Assembly: GCF_000725345.1 (NCBI RefSeq)
Contig: NZ_CP008852.1
Location: forward strand, 3,650,001 to 3,714,000
Length of the DNA: 64,000 bases
Reading direction: 5' to 3'
Source: Pelosinus sp. UFO1
Lineage (GTDB): Bacteria > Bacillota > Negativicutes > DSM-13327
In this document: positions 1 through 7,155 of the stretch, in pieces
Position numbering within the stretch: position 1 is the first letter of the stretch
Layout of the letters: every line of letters begins with the position of its first letter
Notes under the pieces: generated by a model
Told to the model about the DNA's origin: nothing
Databases searched by the model: none
What the model saw: the letters and a program-made list of their open reading frames with translations, nothing else
Made by a program: the position numbers and the translations under genes

Positions 1-222
1 CTTCCAGTTTTCAATAGCTTCTAATGATTCCCAATATGATACAGTTATACCTACGTCAGCAGCATCTCTGACACTTTCCGCCCCTAAAAAACCAGGCTGA
101 CTAAATCCCCGTTCAACCATTTCATTAGCCATTTTATCGTACCCATTATCACCTTCAGTTCTTACCGAAGTAAATATTACCGCATAATAAGGCGGCTGAG
201 GGGTTTTAGCTATTGCACTCAT
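1..222 (-). CDS. Antibiotic biosynthesis monooxygenase (ABM) family protein, partial
   Basis: The first 74 residues are visible and the gene runs off the left edge of the window. The ATG at 222 is preceded by AGGAGCG at 225-231. The N-terminal region carries VIFTSVRTEGDNGYDKM, then QPGFLGAESVRDA and GITVSYWESLEAI, the pattern of small ferredoxin-fold ABM proteins of about 100 residues. These act as cofactor-free oxygenases or as small-molecule binding proteins; the substrate cannot be told from the sequence. A composite repeat starts about 40 bp upstream. Confidence 0.8.
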   Translation of the reverse strand, partial: MSAIAKTPQPPYYAVIFTSVRTEGDNGYDKMANEMVERGFSQPGFLGAESVRDAADVGITVSYWESLEAIENWK

Positions 223-263
223 AGAATCGCTCCTGTCATTGTAATATTTTCAGTCTGTCTAGA

Positions 264-427
264 AACTCAAGAGGACGGTTCTTTCGAGTCACTCCCCTCT
301 TTTTGTTTCATGTCATAATATACGTTCATAGACTTATCTTTGAAAAACCACTATTCCATATTTCTACTCTATTTACCATTAAAATACAAAACTCCTGCAA
401 GGCTGGGCTGCTTTGCAGGAGTTCGTC
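264..427 (+). repeat. Composite intergenic repeat, near full-length copy
   Basis: Module 1 (AAGAGGACGGTTCTTTCGAG, then a CTCCCCTCTTTTTG tract) is followed by a linker (TTGAAAAACC...TTTACCATTAAAATAC) and by module 2, a hairpin with arms CTCCTGCAAGG and CTTTGCAGGAG at 392-423. The same order and spacing recur near 12.2, 17.9 and 19.6 kb. It ends just before a truncated TPR gene fragment. Confidence 0.9.
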
Positions 428-450
428 GTATATATTTTTTTGGCAAAATA

Positions 451-627
451 ATTGTTGCCAATCCCAAGCAAGAAAGCGCATATTATCTTAAAGCAAAAGC
501 ATTAATGGACCTTAAACGCACCCAAGAAGCCATTGCTGCTTTTCGCCAATACATCCAAATCGGAACAGACATAGAACGGATTAATGATGCTAAAGCCCAG
601 CTCCTCAAACTTGGCGTCGAGCCTTGA
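451..627 (+). pseudogene. TPR protein C-terminal fragment, 5' end replaced by repeat
   Basis: An open frame continues out of the repeat hairpin into about 55 residues typical of a tetratricopeptide repeat tail: NPKQESAYYLKAKALMDL, then RTQEAIAAFRQYIQIG and a last helix INDAKAQLLKLG, ending with TGA at 627. The upstream part of the same frame is translated repeat DNA, so the true N-terminus is missing and no start or ribosome binding site of its own is visible. I read it as a TPR gene cut by repeat insertion or deletion. It could still be expressed from the ATG at 340. Confidence 0.6.
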
Positions 628-782
628 TTATCAAAGCGGAACACACGGACAGGAACTCGTTTTCAAGAAATACATACATCTCCAATAAAAAGATATATAC
701 CCAATTCTAAAAATAAAAATCTCCGTAGGCATTATGTCTACGGAGTCTTATTTAGGGACAAGAGGACAGGTTCTCTGTCCCA

Positions 783-984
783 CTAGATCCTATCAATCAC
801 ACTTTTAGATATTCCTGTTATCCTTGTTAATTGCCTTATTGTAACACCTTACATGTCTTTCATTTTTCTTATCACACCATCTCGTTGTTCTCTTTGAAGT
901 CTTTGCAATCCACTAATTGTAGCAATTCCCAATTCTTTCAAAGAATCCAAACCTGCATCACTTATTACAAGTAATACAGGATTT
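783..984 (-). pseudogene. REP-associated (Y1/RAYT-type) transposase, C-terminal remnant
   Basis: Read on the minus strand this encodes NPVLLVISDAGLDSLKELG, then IATISGLQRLQREQRDG, then a HTH-like tail TIRQLTRITGISKSVIDRI ending in TAG. In-frame stops occur just upstream of the visible part and once before the tail, so it is dead. The tail matches what I know of Firmicute IS200-like/REP-associated tyrosine transposases. A GGGACA...TGTCCC palindrome follows the stop at 755-780. Five shorter copies of this 3' end lie elsewhere in the window. Confidence 0.75.
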
Positions 985-1162
985 TACGCTATTTTCCTCA
1001 GATTATCGCAAGCAAAAATGTTGTTTTATGGACATACCACGATACTTAACAAAACTCAAACATGAAAACTGTGCGCCAAATGAAACAAGAGTAAGACTAA
1101 TTAAATTAAGTAATTATTCCTCCCACGGATTAAAGACTAGTCAGATCCACATTGCTGACTAC

Positions 1163-1486
1163 TTAACTCATGTGTTGTTCTCCCCATTGAAACATGAGTT
1201 CCAATATTGGGATTAGTGTTTTTCCTTCCTCAGTCAGCCAATATTCAACTTTGGGAGGAATTTGATTGTATTGTTCTCTATGAATTATTTTGTTGTTTTC
1301 CAATTCTTTTAGTTGGTGGCTTAATGTTTTATGTGCAATCGGTTGTAATGTATCTTTCAATTTATTATATCGTATTACCTTAGCTTCATATATTTCCCAT
1401 AATATAATCCATTTCCATTTCCCTTCAAGAATAGACATTGTATGGTACATTGGGCACTTTTCGTATTTCTGGTTAAATTTTTCCAC
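1163..1486 (-). CDS. HxlR family winged-helix transcriptional regulator
   Basis: 107 residues, the usual HxlR length. CPMYHTMSILEGKWKWIILW near the N-terminus is the family signature (Cys, then GKWKW), followed by the recognition region HKTLSHQLKELE and the wing RxxYNQIPPKVEYWLTEEGK. It starts at an ATG with AAGGAGTATG upstream. The gene is divergent from a flavodoxin-type reductase at 1614, its likely target. HxlR proteins often sense reactive electrophiles or oxidants through the N-terminal Cys. The same gene pair recurs near 62 kb. Confidence 0.9.
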   Translation of the reverse strand: MEKFNQKYEKCPMYHTMSILEGKWKWIILWEIYEAKVIRYNKLKDTLQPIAHKTLSHQLKELENNKIIHREQYNQIPPKVEYWLTEEGKTLIPILELMFQWGEQHMS

Positions 1487-1510
1487 GACATACTCCTTTT
1501 ACTCACCTTT

Positions 1511-1545
1511 GGGTTAGTATATAACAAATTTGTGCATACTTACCC
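1511..1545. promoter_or_regulatory. Candidate HxlR operator between divergent genes
   Basis: Imperfect palindrome GGGTTAGTAT-N15-ATACTTACCC (one mismatch across the arms). The core AGTAT-N15-ATACT at 1516-1540 has the same spacing as a site in front of the second HxlR/flavodoxin pair (62179-62203). Confidence 0.6.
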
Positions 1546-1613
1546 TATTTCCCATAATGATATATAATGCAGTACATAAAGTCAATTTCAAATATATTAA
1601 CGGAGGGGTATGT

Positions 1614-2255
1614 ATGAAAATTTTAGCAATTAACGGCAGTCCACGAGAAAACTGGAATACTGCAACCTTACTGAATAAAGCACTGGAGGGAGCAGCCTCA
1701 CAAGGCGCTGAAACCGAACTTATTCATCTTTATGATCTTAACTATAAAGGGTGTATTAGTTGTTTTGCCTGTAAACTAAAAGACGGAAAAAGTTACGGAA
1801 AATGCGCTTTTAAAGACGGCCTTACTCCTGTTCTGGAAAAAATTGAAAACGCTGATGCTATTATCCTGGGATCGCCTATTTACTTTGGTAATGTTACTGG
1901 TGCGATGAGATCGTTCATAGAACGGATGGCATTTCCATACGTAGTCTATGATGCAAACTATTCATCTCTTTTTAAGAAAAAGATACCGCTAGGTTTTATT
2001 TATACCATGAATTTGGACGAGAAAACGATGAAAGAGTGGGGCTACGTTCCCGTACTCAAGGGAACTGAAAATCAGCTGGGAAGGATTTTCGGAGCTTCTG
2101 AAGCGCTATATGTTACAGATACTTATCAGTTTAACGATTATTCCAAGTATATTGTAACGGCGTTTGATGAAGCTCATAAAGCCAAAAGACGGGAAGACGA
2201 GTTCCCCAATGACTGTAAAAAGGCTTTCGAAATGGGCGTAAGATTCACAAATTAA
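1614..2255 (+). CDS. Flavodoxin-fold NAD(P)H-dependent FMN reductase family protein
   Basis: 213 residues from the ATG at 1614, chosen because CGGAGGGG sits 5 bp upstream; a longer open frame begins at 1530 without a ribosome binding site. The N-terminal KILAINGSPRENWNTATLL is the FMN phosphate-binding loop of the flavodoxin_2/FMN_red fold, and ILGSPIYFGNVTGAMRSFIER is the second flavin-contacting segment. KGCISCFACK carries three closely spaced cysteines, as in iron-sulfur flavoprotein relatives. It is probably a quinone, nitro- or azo-reductase under control of the divergent HxlR gene; the substrate is unknown. Confidence 0.85.
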   Translation: MKILAINGSPRENWNTATLLNKALEGAASQGAETELIHLYDLNYKGCISCFACKLKDGKSYGKCAFKDGLTPVLEKIENADAIILGSPIYFGNVTGAMRSFIERMAFPYVVYDANYSSLFKKKIPLGFIYTMNLDEKTMKEWGYVPVLKGTENQLGRIFGASEALYVTDTYQFNDYSKYIVTAFDEAHKAKRREDEFPNDCKKAFEMGVRFTN

Positions 2256-2347
2256 AATACAAGCTCCTGCAAGGCTAGGCTGCTTTGCAGGAGTTTGTCG
2301 ATTTGAAGAATCAAGGCGACGGTTCTTTTTAGTCACTCCCCTCTTTT
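2254..2347 (+). repeat. Composite repeat, modules in swapped order
   Basis: The CTCCTGCAAGG/CTTTGCAGGAG hairpin (2264-2293) comes directly after the flavodoxin stop codon and may end its transcript. A GGCGACGGTTCTTTTTAGTC module follows it, the reverse of the usual order. Confidence 0.8.
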
Positions 2348-2444
2348 TTCCATAGATAAACCTCCAAAAAACCATGTAAACACTATTAAAATTCATCTGC
2401 AAAAATCTCAAAAACTGCTAGAAAATGATAAACTCATAATCTTA

Positions 2445-3314
2445 TTAAATAACCGTTGCATAAACTATCCTTTCAATTTCTGACACGTTTAACTGCCGCC
2501 CGAGCGGTTTTAAATATTCTTTCTGAAAGTACGCAGCCCCAACATCTTCGATTAGCTTAAGGTTAAATTTCTTGAGAAAACCGAATACATCAGACGGGTC
2601 AAGTCCAAAATGCCAAGTAATGCCGTATTTTTCGAGATATTTCACCAGATCGTCCGCGCCTTCAATGTCGGAGTTTTTTTCTATCACGCTTTTTAGAATA
2701 TACGTAAATACCACGATACTCCCTGGCGAACTTTTTGAAATAAAACGCAGAGTATTGCCTACGGCTTCTTCAGTAATATACGGTGTAACCCCTTCCCAGA
2801 TAAAAACTACAGGCTTAGAAAAGTCCAACCCTTTTCCGGCAATAACCTCATCCAGAGTTTGAATATTGAAGTCAATAGGAATGAAAACGACATTTCCCGG
2901 CAATGAACCGAGGTAGCTATTAACTTTTTTCTTTTTATAGTCCTGGATCGAAGGCATGTCTATTTCGAAAAACTTAATATGGTCGCGACCTGGTATCCTA
3001 TACGGACGTGTATCCAGACCGGCACCCAATATTACAACTTGTTCGATCCCATTTTCGATAGCTGATTGAAGCGAATCGTCAATATATTTAGTTCGACAAA
3101 TTTGTGAACCATGAATACCCTTGGTTTTATTGTCACTTAATCTTATTATCCAATCTCTAATTATTTTGAACTGTATCAGGAACTGGATAGGCCAATTAAA
3201 AAGATTTTTAATTACAGGATCGGTGAAAAGTCTGATTTCTTTGGGTTGATACTGTTCAATCAACCGTCCTGCCGCTACGTTAAAGGCGGTTTGCCCACTT
3301 TTTTTATTCGCCAT
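2445..3314 (-). CDS. SAM-dependent methyltransferase, TIGR00027/LCM family
   Basis: 289 residues, full length for this family. VVILGAGLDTRPYRI at about residues 93-107 is the SAM-binding motif typical of leucine-carboxyl-methyltransferase-like (PF04072) proteins. The N-terminal AAGRLIEQYQPKEIRLFTDP and the later VFIWEGVTPYITEEAV also match. Related enzymes methylate carboxyl or hydroxyl groups of small molecules, but the substrate here is unknown. It is monocistronic and convergent with the flavodoxin gene. Confidence 0.88.
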   Translation of the reverse strand: MANKKSGQTAFNVAAGRLIEQYQPKEIRLFTDPVIKNLFNWPIQFLIQFKIIRDWIIRLSDNKTKGIHGSQICRTKYIDDSLQSAIENGIEQVVILGAGLDTRPYRIPGRDHIKFFEIDMPSIQDYKKKKVNSYLGSLPGNVVFIPIDFNIQTLDEVIAGKGLDFSKPVVFIWEGVTPYITEEAVGNTLRFISKSSPGSIVVFTYILKSVIEKNSDIEGADDLVKYLEKYGITWHFGLDPSDVFGFLKKFNLKLIEDVGAAYFQKEYLKPLGRQLNVSEIERIVYATVI

Positions 3315-3692
3315 AGTATAATATATCCTTTCTATTCGTTATTCAGGTTGCTCTAATTGCAATTCCGCTTTTAATTATTGTCATGCCGTTGTTAATCCTT
3401 TTTAAAAATAGATCCTTGTCGAGCCCAACTAGGGAAAACTGCTTCCAAATGAGTCCGCATTCTTCTTGGTATGCCGTACATATTCTTTTGCTCTGACGTT
3501 CACTTGTCTTTTTATAACGCACGAGCCTCGTTTACGCCTTTTTCTACGTCTTCATATGCATATATCATAACTATCAACTTTAATCGCTGCTACTTTTTGC
3601 ATATAGAGCACCTAGCAATTATTACTACGTCTAATTTTGCCCAATTTTCGATAAAAACCTTTATATATTAAATTTTGTCCCCTACTATTAAT
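3315..3692. other. Intergenic region without recognised gene
   Basis: About 380 bp upstream of the methyltransferase. Open frames here have no ribosome binding site or family resemblance. It must hold the methyltransferase promoter. Confidence 0.4.
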
Positions 3693-3730
3693 TTGGGGCT
3701 CGGGCAATTTAATAATCACCCGAACCCCAA
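3693..3730 (-). terminator. Hairpin terminator downstream of the Vat-like gene
   Basis: Arms TTGGGGCTCGGG and CCCGAACCCCAA pair over 12 bp with one G-U and a 14-nt loop, about 30 bp after the acetyltransferase stop codon. Confidence 0.7.
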
Positions 3731-3760
3731 AGCAAAGAATTTTCCCGTTAAAAATTGAAT

Positions 3761-4402
3761 TTACTTATTTTCAGTAACTACTTCTTGCAACCTTCTTAAA
3801 TCTGCACTACGAATAGCTTGCAGATTTTCACGTATCTTGTCTATATCCCAATCCCACCATTTCACCTCTTGTAATATATCAATTACTGAATCGTCAAATC
3901 GCTTTCGTATCTTCTTTGCAGGCACTCCACCAACAATTGCATATGGCGGAACATCTTTTGTTACAACGGCTTGAGTTCCAATGATAACACCATCGCCAAT
4001 ATGCACTCCAGCCATGATTACTGCCTCATACCCTATCCAAACATCGTTCCCGATCACTATATCCCCTTTATTATCCCAAGCTTCAGCTACCAGCACATTT
4101 TCATCCCACTCTGGGAATATTGGAAACGGATAGGTAGATAGGGAACTCATCGTGTGATTTGAAGCATTAAAAAGAAATTTGGCACCGCAAGCAATTGAGC
4201 AAAACTTGCCGATTATAAGACGATCATGATTAACAGGATAATGATATAAAACATTTCTTTTTTCAAACCCCTTAGGATCTACAAAATCATGATAAAAGGT
4301 AAAATCACCTATGATGATATTTGGATTTTTAATTATATTTTTAAGATAACAAATGGTGTTATCATTCATTCTTGGATAAATCTTACTGACATCTGGTTTC
4401 AT
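3761..4402 (-). CDS. Vat/CatB-like xenobiotic O-acetyltransferase (left-handed beta-helix)
   Basis: 213 residues, the usual size for streptogramin A (Vat) and CatB-type acetyltransferases. The N-terminal part has IIGDFTFYHDF and GKFCSIACGAKFLFNASNH. The His of SNHTMSSLSTYPFPIF (about residue 83) corresponds to the catalytic His of Vat enzymes. Hexapeptide repeats follow (GNDVWIGYEAVIMAGVHIGD, VIIGTQAVVTKDVPPYAIVG), then a C-terminal helix with KWWDWDIDKI. They use acetyl-CoA. The fold is clear, but whether this copy confers antibiotic resistance cannot be read from sequence. It is a single gene with its own terminator and no visible leader peptide. Confidence 0.88.
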   Translation of the reverse strand: MKPDVSKIYPRMNDNTICYLKNIIKNPNIIIGDFTFYHDFVDPKGFEKRNVLYHYPVNHDRLIIGKFCSIACGAKFLFNASNHTMSSLSTYPFPIFPEWDENVLVAEAWDNKGDIVIGNDVWIGYEAVIMAGVHIGDGVIIGTQAVVTKDVPPYAIVGGVPAKKIRKRFDDSVIDILQEVKWWDWDIDKIRENLQAIRSADLRRLQEVVTENK

Positions 4403-4626
4403 TATTTAAGTCCTTCTTTCTATTCAAATTTATGTTACACCATCATAATCTTTTTTGGCACAAATTATCATGGTCATTATATCACCCCATCACTACATAC
4501 TTAATTTACATTATATTCCACCTTAGCCAAAGTTGCAAATTCTAACAAAAATTTAATTGGACTAGTAAAGAAGCATCAGGACGGTTCTCTTGCTTCCAAA
4601 ATTGAATTATGCCTTCTTAAAAATAA

Positions 4627-4657
4627 AAGAAGCAGCGGAGCCGCCCCACTGCTTCTT
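4627..4657 (-). terminator. Intrinsic terminator after the aldolase gene
   Basis: Arms AAGAAGCAG and CTGCTTCTT with a GC-rich loop, followed on the minus strand by a TTTTATTTTTA tract. It ends the sugar-acid operon (9141 to 4727). Just upstream a degenerate ATCAGGACGGTTCTCTTGC module of the composite repeat is present (about 4570-4595). Confidence 0.8.
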
Positions 4658-4726
4658 CAACATCTAATAAAAAACTATTTTCTTCATATTAAGTTCGCTT
4701 TATATCATTGAAAATACACTAATATC

Positions 4727-5623
4727 CTATTTATTACGCCATAATTGATCCGCAAAACCAGACAAAGAAGCTTTTGTATCTAAAGTTAGCGCAGTCAATG
4801 GTGCTTTGCAGTTTTCCTGCATACCTGTGCCTAACTCCGCCATAGCCCACTTCATCACAGGATTAAATGGTGTATAGACTTCGTAAAAACGCATTCTTTC
4901 ATCAATCAATCGTTGTGCTTTTACAATTTGACTCAAATCTTCCTTGCGAAGAGATTCTATAGCCTCAGCACATAGAGACGGATATACATTAGATAACGCA
5001 CCAATACAACCGTCGCCACCGGAGATAACCGTTGGAATGCAGTTATTGTCATATCCAGTATAAACAATAAAATTCGGATACTTAGATTTTACGAGTTGAA
5101 TATACTTTTGAGTATGTCGAAGCACAGCATGCGTATCTTTCATGCCCTCTAGATGATCATGCTTAGCTAGTAAGCGCAAAAAGGTGTCCACTGTTACATC
5201 ATAACCAGTACGGTCTTCGTAATTATAAATATAAAGTGGTCCTTTTACATCTGTTAAAAGATTATCATAATAGTTAAATACATCTTCCTGGTTGCAAGCA
5301 CTATAATATGGACCTACTACAAGTACTGACGTTGCACCTGCTTTTAAAGCCAAATTTGACAAATCCACAGTTTCCTTGTATACCATCCGTCCTGTACCTG
5401 CCATCACAATGGCTCGATTACCAATATATGATATTGCATCCAAGATAAATTCCTTAATCTCTTCATACGTAAAAGCATAGAATTCTCCCGAACTACCTCC
5501 AACCAATATTCCATCAATTCCTGCATCAATCAATGTGTCATACAGCTTATGCATCGTTTCATAATCTACCGTACCATCGTCATTGATCGATGTCAAAATC
5601 GGACTAATATATTTACAATTCAT
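4727..5623 (-). CDS. DHDPS-family 2-keto-3-deoxy-sugar-acid aldolase (YagE/YjhH-like)
   Basis: 298 residues, full length for the DapA/NanA TIM-barrel family. GGSSGEFYAFTYEEIKEF is the pyruvate-carboxylate-binding loop, YIYNYEDRTG carries the catalytic Tyr, and EGMKDTHAV carries the Schiff-base Lys. As last gene behind a YjhG-type dehydratase and a GntP permease it fits the YagE/YjhH role: cleaving 2-keto-3-deoxy-pentonate or -gluconate to pyruvate and an aldehyde. Dihydrodipicolinate synthesis is unlikely in this context. The start ATG has AGGAGG 6-8 bp upstream. Confidence 0.88.
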   Translation of the reverse strand: MNCKYISPILTSINDDGTVDYETMHKLYDTLIDAGIDGILVGGSSGEFYAFTYEEIKEFILDAISYIGNRAIVMAGTGRMVYKETVDLSNLALKAGATSVLVVGPYYSACNQEDVFNYYDNLLTDVKGPLYIYNYEDRTGYDVTVDTFLRLLAKHDHLEGMKDTHAVLRHTQKYIQLVKSKYPNFIVYTGYDNNCIPTVISGGDGCIGALSNVYPSLCAEAIESLRKEDLSQIVKAQRLIDERMRFYEVYTPFNPVMKWAMAELGTGMQENCKAPLTALTLDTKASLSGFADQLWRNK

Positions 5624-5697
5624 TTCAATTCCTCCTATATCCTACAATTAAAAATCTACTTTCTTGGTTACCCTTAAAATATCTATTCGGATCATCA

Positions 5698-7041
5698 CTA
5701 TTTAATTATTGCATCTAACGCCAAAATAAATATCAGCCCTACAACAGAAGTAATTGTCGATAACAATGTCCAGGTAGCAAAGGTTTCTTTTAAAGTTAAG
5801 CCGAAATATTCCTTAACCATCCAAAATCCAGCATCATTAACATGCGATGCAATGGCACTGCCGCAACCTGTTGCGAGGGTGACCAATGCCAAATTAGCAT
5901 CATATTGAGCTAACATCGGAATAACTAAACCAGCCGTAGATATCGCCGCAACAGTTGCTGAACCTAAAGAAATACGCAATATCGCTGCAACAATCCATGC
6001 TAAAAGAATTGGAGACATCGATGTCCCAGCAAATATAACTGCTATATACTTACCGACTCCACCATTAATAAGCACTTGCTTAAAAGCTCCACCACCACCA
6101 ATAATCAATAACATCATACCGATAGAGGCTGCTGCAGACGAACAGGATCTGGTAATTTCTTTTATAGAAATATTTCTATTAATTCCCATAGTATACACTG
6201 CAATCACTAAAGAAATTAGCATTGCTACGGATGGATCGCCAACAAATGCAATCACTTTAAACACAACATTTGTGCCAGTGTTGCCAATTACCATTTTTAC
6301 ACCAGTAGCAATCAGCATTAGAATCACCGGAAACATGGCTGTTAATAAACTAATATTAAAACTTGGCGTATCATCGAGATTAAATTCTTTTTGCTCGCCC
6401 AAAGAATCAATACTTCCTCTCTTCTCAAATGCCGAAGGAACTATCTTTTTTGCGAGTCGAGTAAAGATTGGACCGGCGATAAAAACGGAGGGGATAGCCA
6501 CAATAATACCATATAGCAAGACTTTCCCAATATCAGCTCCATACTCCCCAGCGATTACCGTAGGGCCTGGATGTGGCGGAAGAAAACTATGTGTAGCCAA
6601 TAATGCTGCCAGCATTGGGATACCCAAAGATAATAGTGACACCTTCATTTCTCTTGCAATCGAAAAAACAATTGGGATCAACAATACTAACCCGACTTCA
6701 AAAAACATTGCGATTCCAACAATAAATGAGGAAACTACAACGGCCCACTCTATTTTAGTCTCTCCAAATTTATTAATTAAGGTCATTGCAATTCGTTGCG
6801 CACCACCAGCATCAGCCACTAGTCGGCCTAACATTGCACCCAAACCAAATATGAGCGCAATATGCCCTAACGTTCCGCCAATCCCAGCTTCTATCGTGGA
6901 AACAACTTTTTCCATAGGAATACCCAGTGTAAGTGCTACACAAAATGATACTATCAGGAGTGCAACAAATGTATTTAATTTAAATTTAGAAATTAAAGCA
7001 ATTAATAGAATTACGCCTATTGCTACAATTAATAATGGCAT
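5698..7041 (-). CDS. GntP-family gluconate/sugar-acid:H+ symporter
   Basis: 447 residues with about 12-14 hydrophobic segments. Family motifs include THSFLPPHPGPTVIAGEYGAD in the middle and GSATVAAISTAGLVIPML and ASHVNDAGFWMVKEYFGLT near the C-terminus. GntP proteins import gluconate and related aldonates in the cytoplasmic membrane. It lies between dehydratase and aldolase genes on the same strand, so it probably imports the aldonate that they degrade. An AGGAGG ribosome binding site precedes the ATG. Confidence 0.93.
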   Translation of the reverse strand: MPLLIVAIGVILLIALISKFKLNTFVALLIVSFCVALTLGIPMEKVVSTIEAGIGGTLGHIALIFGLGAMLGRLVADAGGAQRIAMTLINKFGETKIEWAVVVSSFIVGIAMFFEVGLVLLIPIVFSIAREMKVSLLSLGIPMLAALLATHSFLPPHPGPTVIAGEYGADIGKVLLYGIIVAIPSVFIAGPIFTRLAKKIVPSAFEKRGSIDSLGEQKEFNLDDTPSFNISLLTAMFPVILMLIATGVKMVIGNTGTNVVFKVIAFVGDPSVAMLISLVIAVYTMGINRNISIKEITRSCSSAAASIGMMLLIIGGGGAFKQVLINGGVGKYIAVIFAGTSMSPILLAWIVAAILRISLGSATVAAISTAGLVIPMLAQYDANLALVTLATGCGSAIASHVNDAGFWMVKEYFGLTLKETFATWTLLSTITSVVGLIFILALDAIIK

Positions 7042-7067
7042 AGATCAACCTCCTAAATTATACCATA

Positions 7068-7126
7068 GTTGCTATTTACTCGGAATCAGAAAATATAATA
7101 TTTTCTTGATTCCAAGTAATAACAAT
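7068..7126 (-). other. Long intergenic hairpin between dehydratase and permease genes
   Basis: An extended inverted repeat of about 26 bp per arm with a few mismatches (left TTGCTATTTACTCGGAATC, right GATTCCAAGTAATAACAA). It lies inside the operon and lacks a long T run, so it looks more like an mRNA processing or stability element than a full terminator. A second, shorter hairpin (GGTTTCTG/CAGAAACC, 7130-7164) overlaps the dehydratase stop codon. Confidence 0.6.
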
Positions 7127-7155
7127 TAAGGTTTCTGTCGGCGTCTGAGTACTTA

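Noticed and set aside
3471-3671. Open frame in the gap before the Vat-like gene
   Set aside because: No ribosome binding site, unusual composition and no family resemblance.
3761-4402. Vat-like acetyltransferase as a mobile antibiotic-resistance gene
   Set aside because: No insertion sequence, integron or plasmid feature surrounds it and composition matches the region. It looks like a chromosomal family member.
6272-7129. 285-residue plus-strand open frame opposite the GntP permease
   Set aside because: It is antisense to a clear permease gene, has no ribosome binding site and shows the Pro/Ser/Thr-rich composition of a shadow frame.
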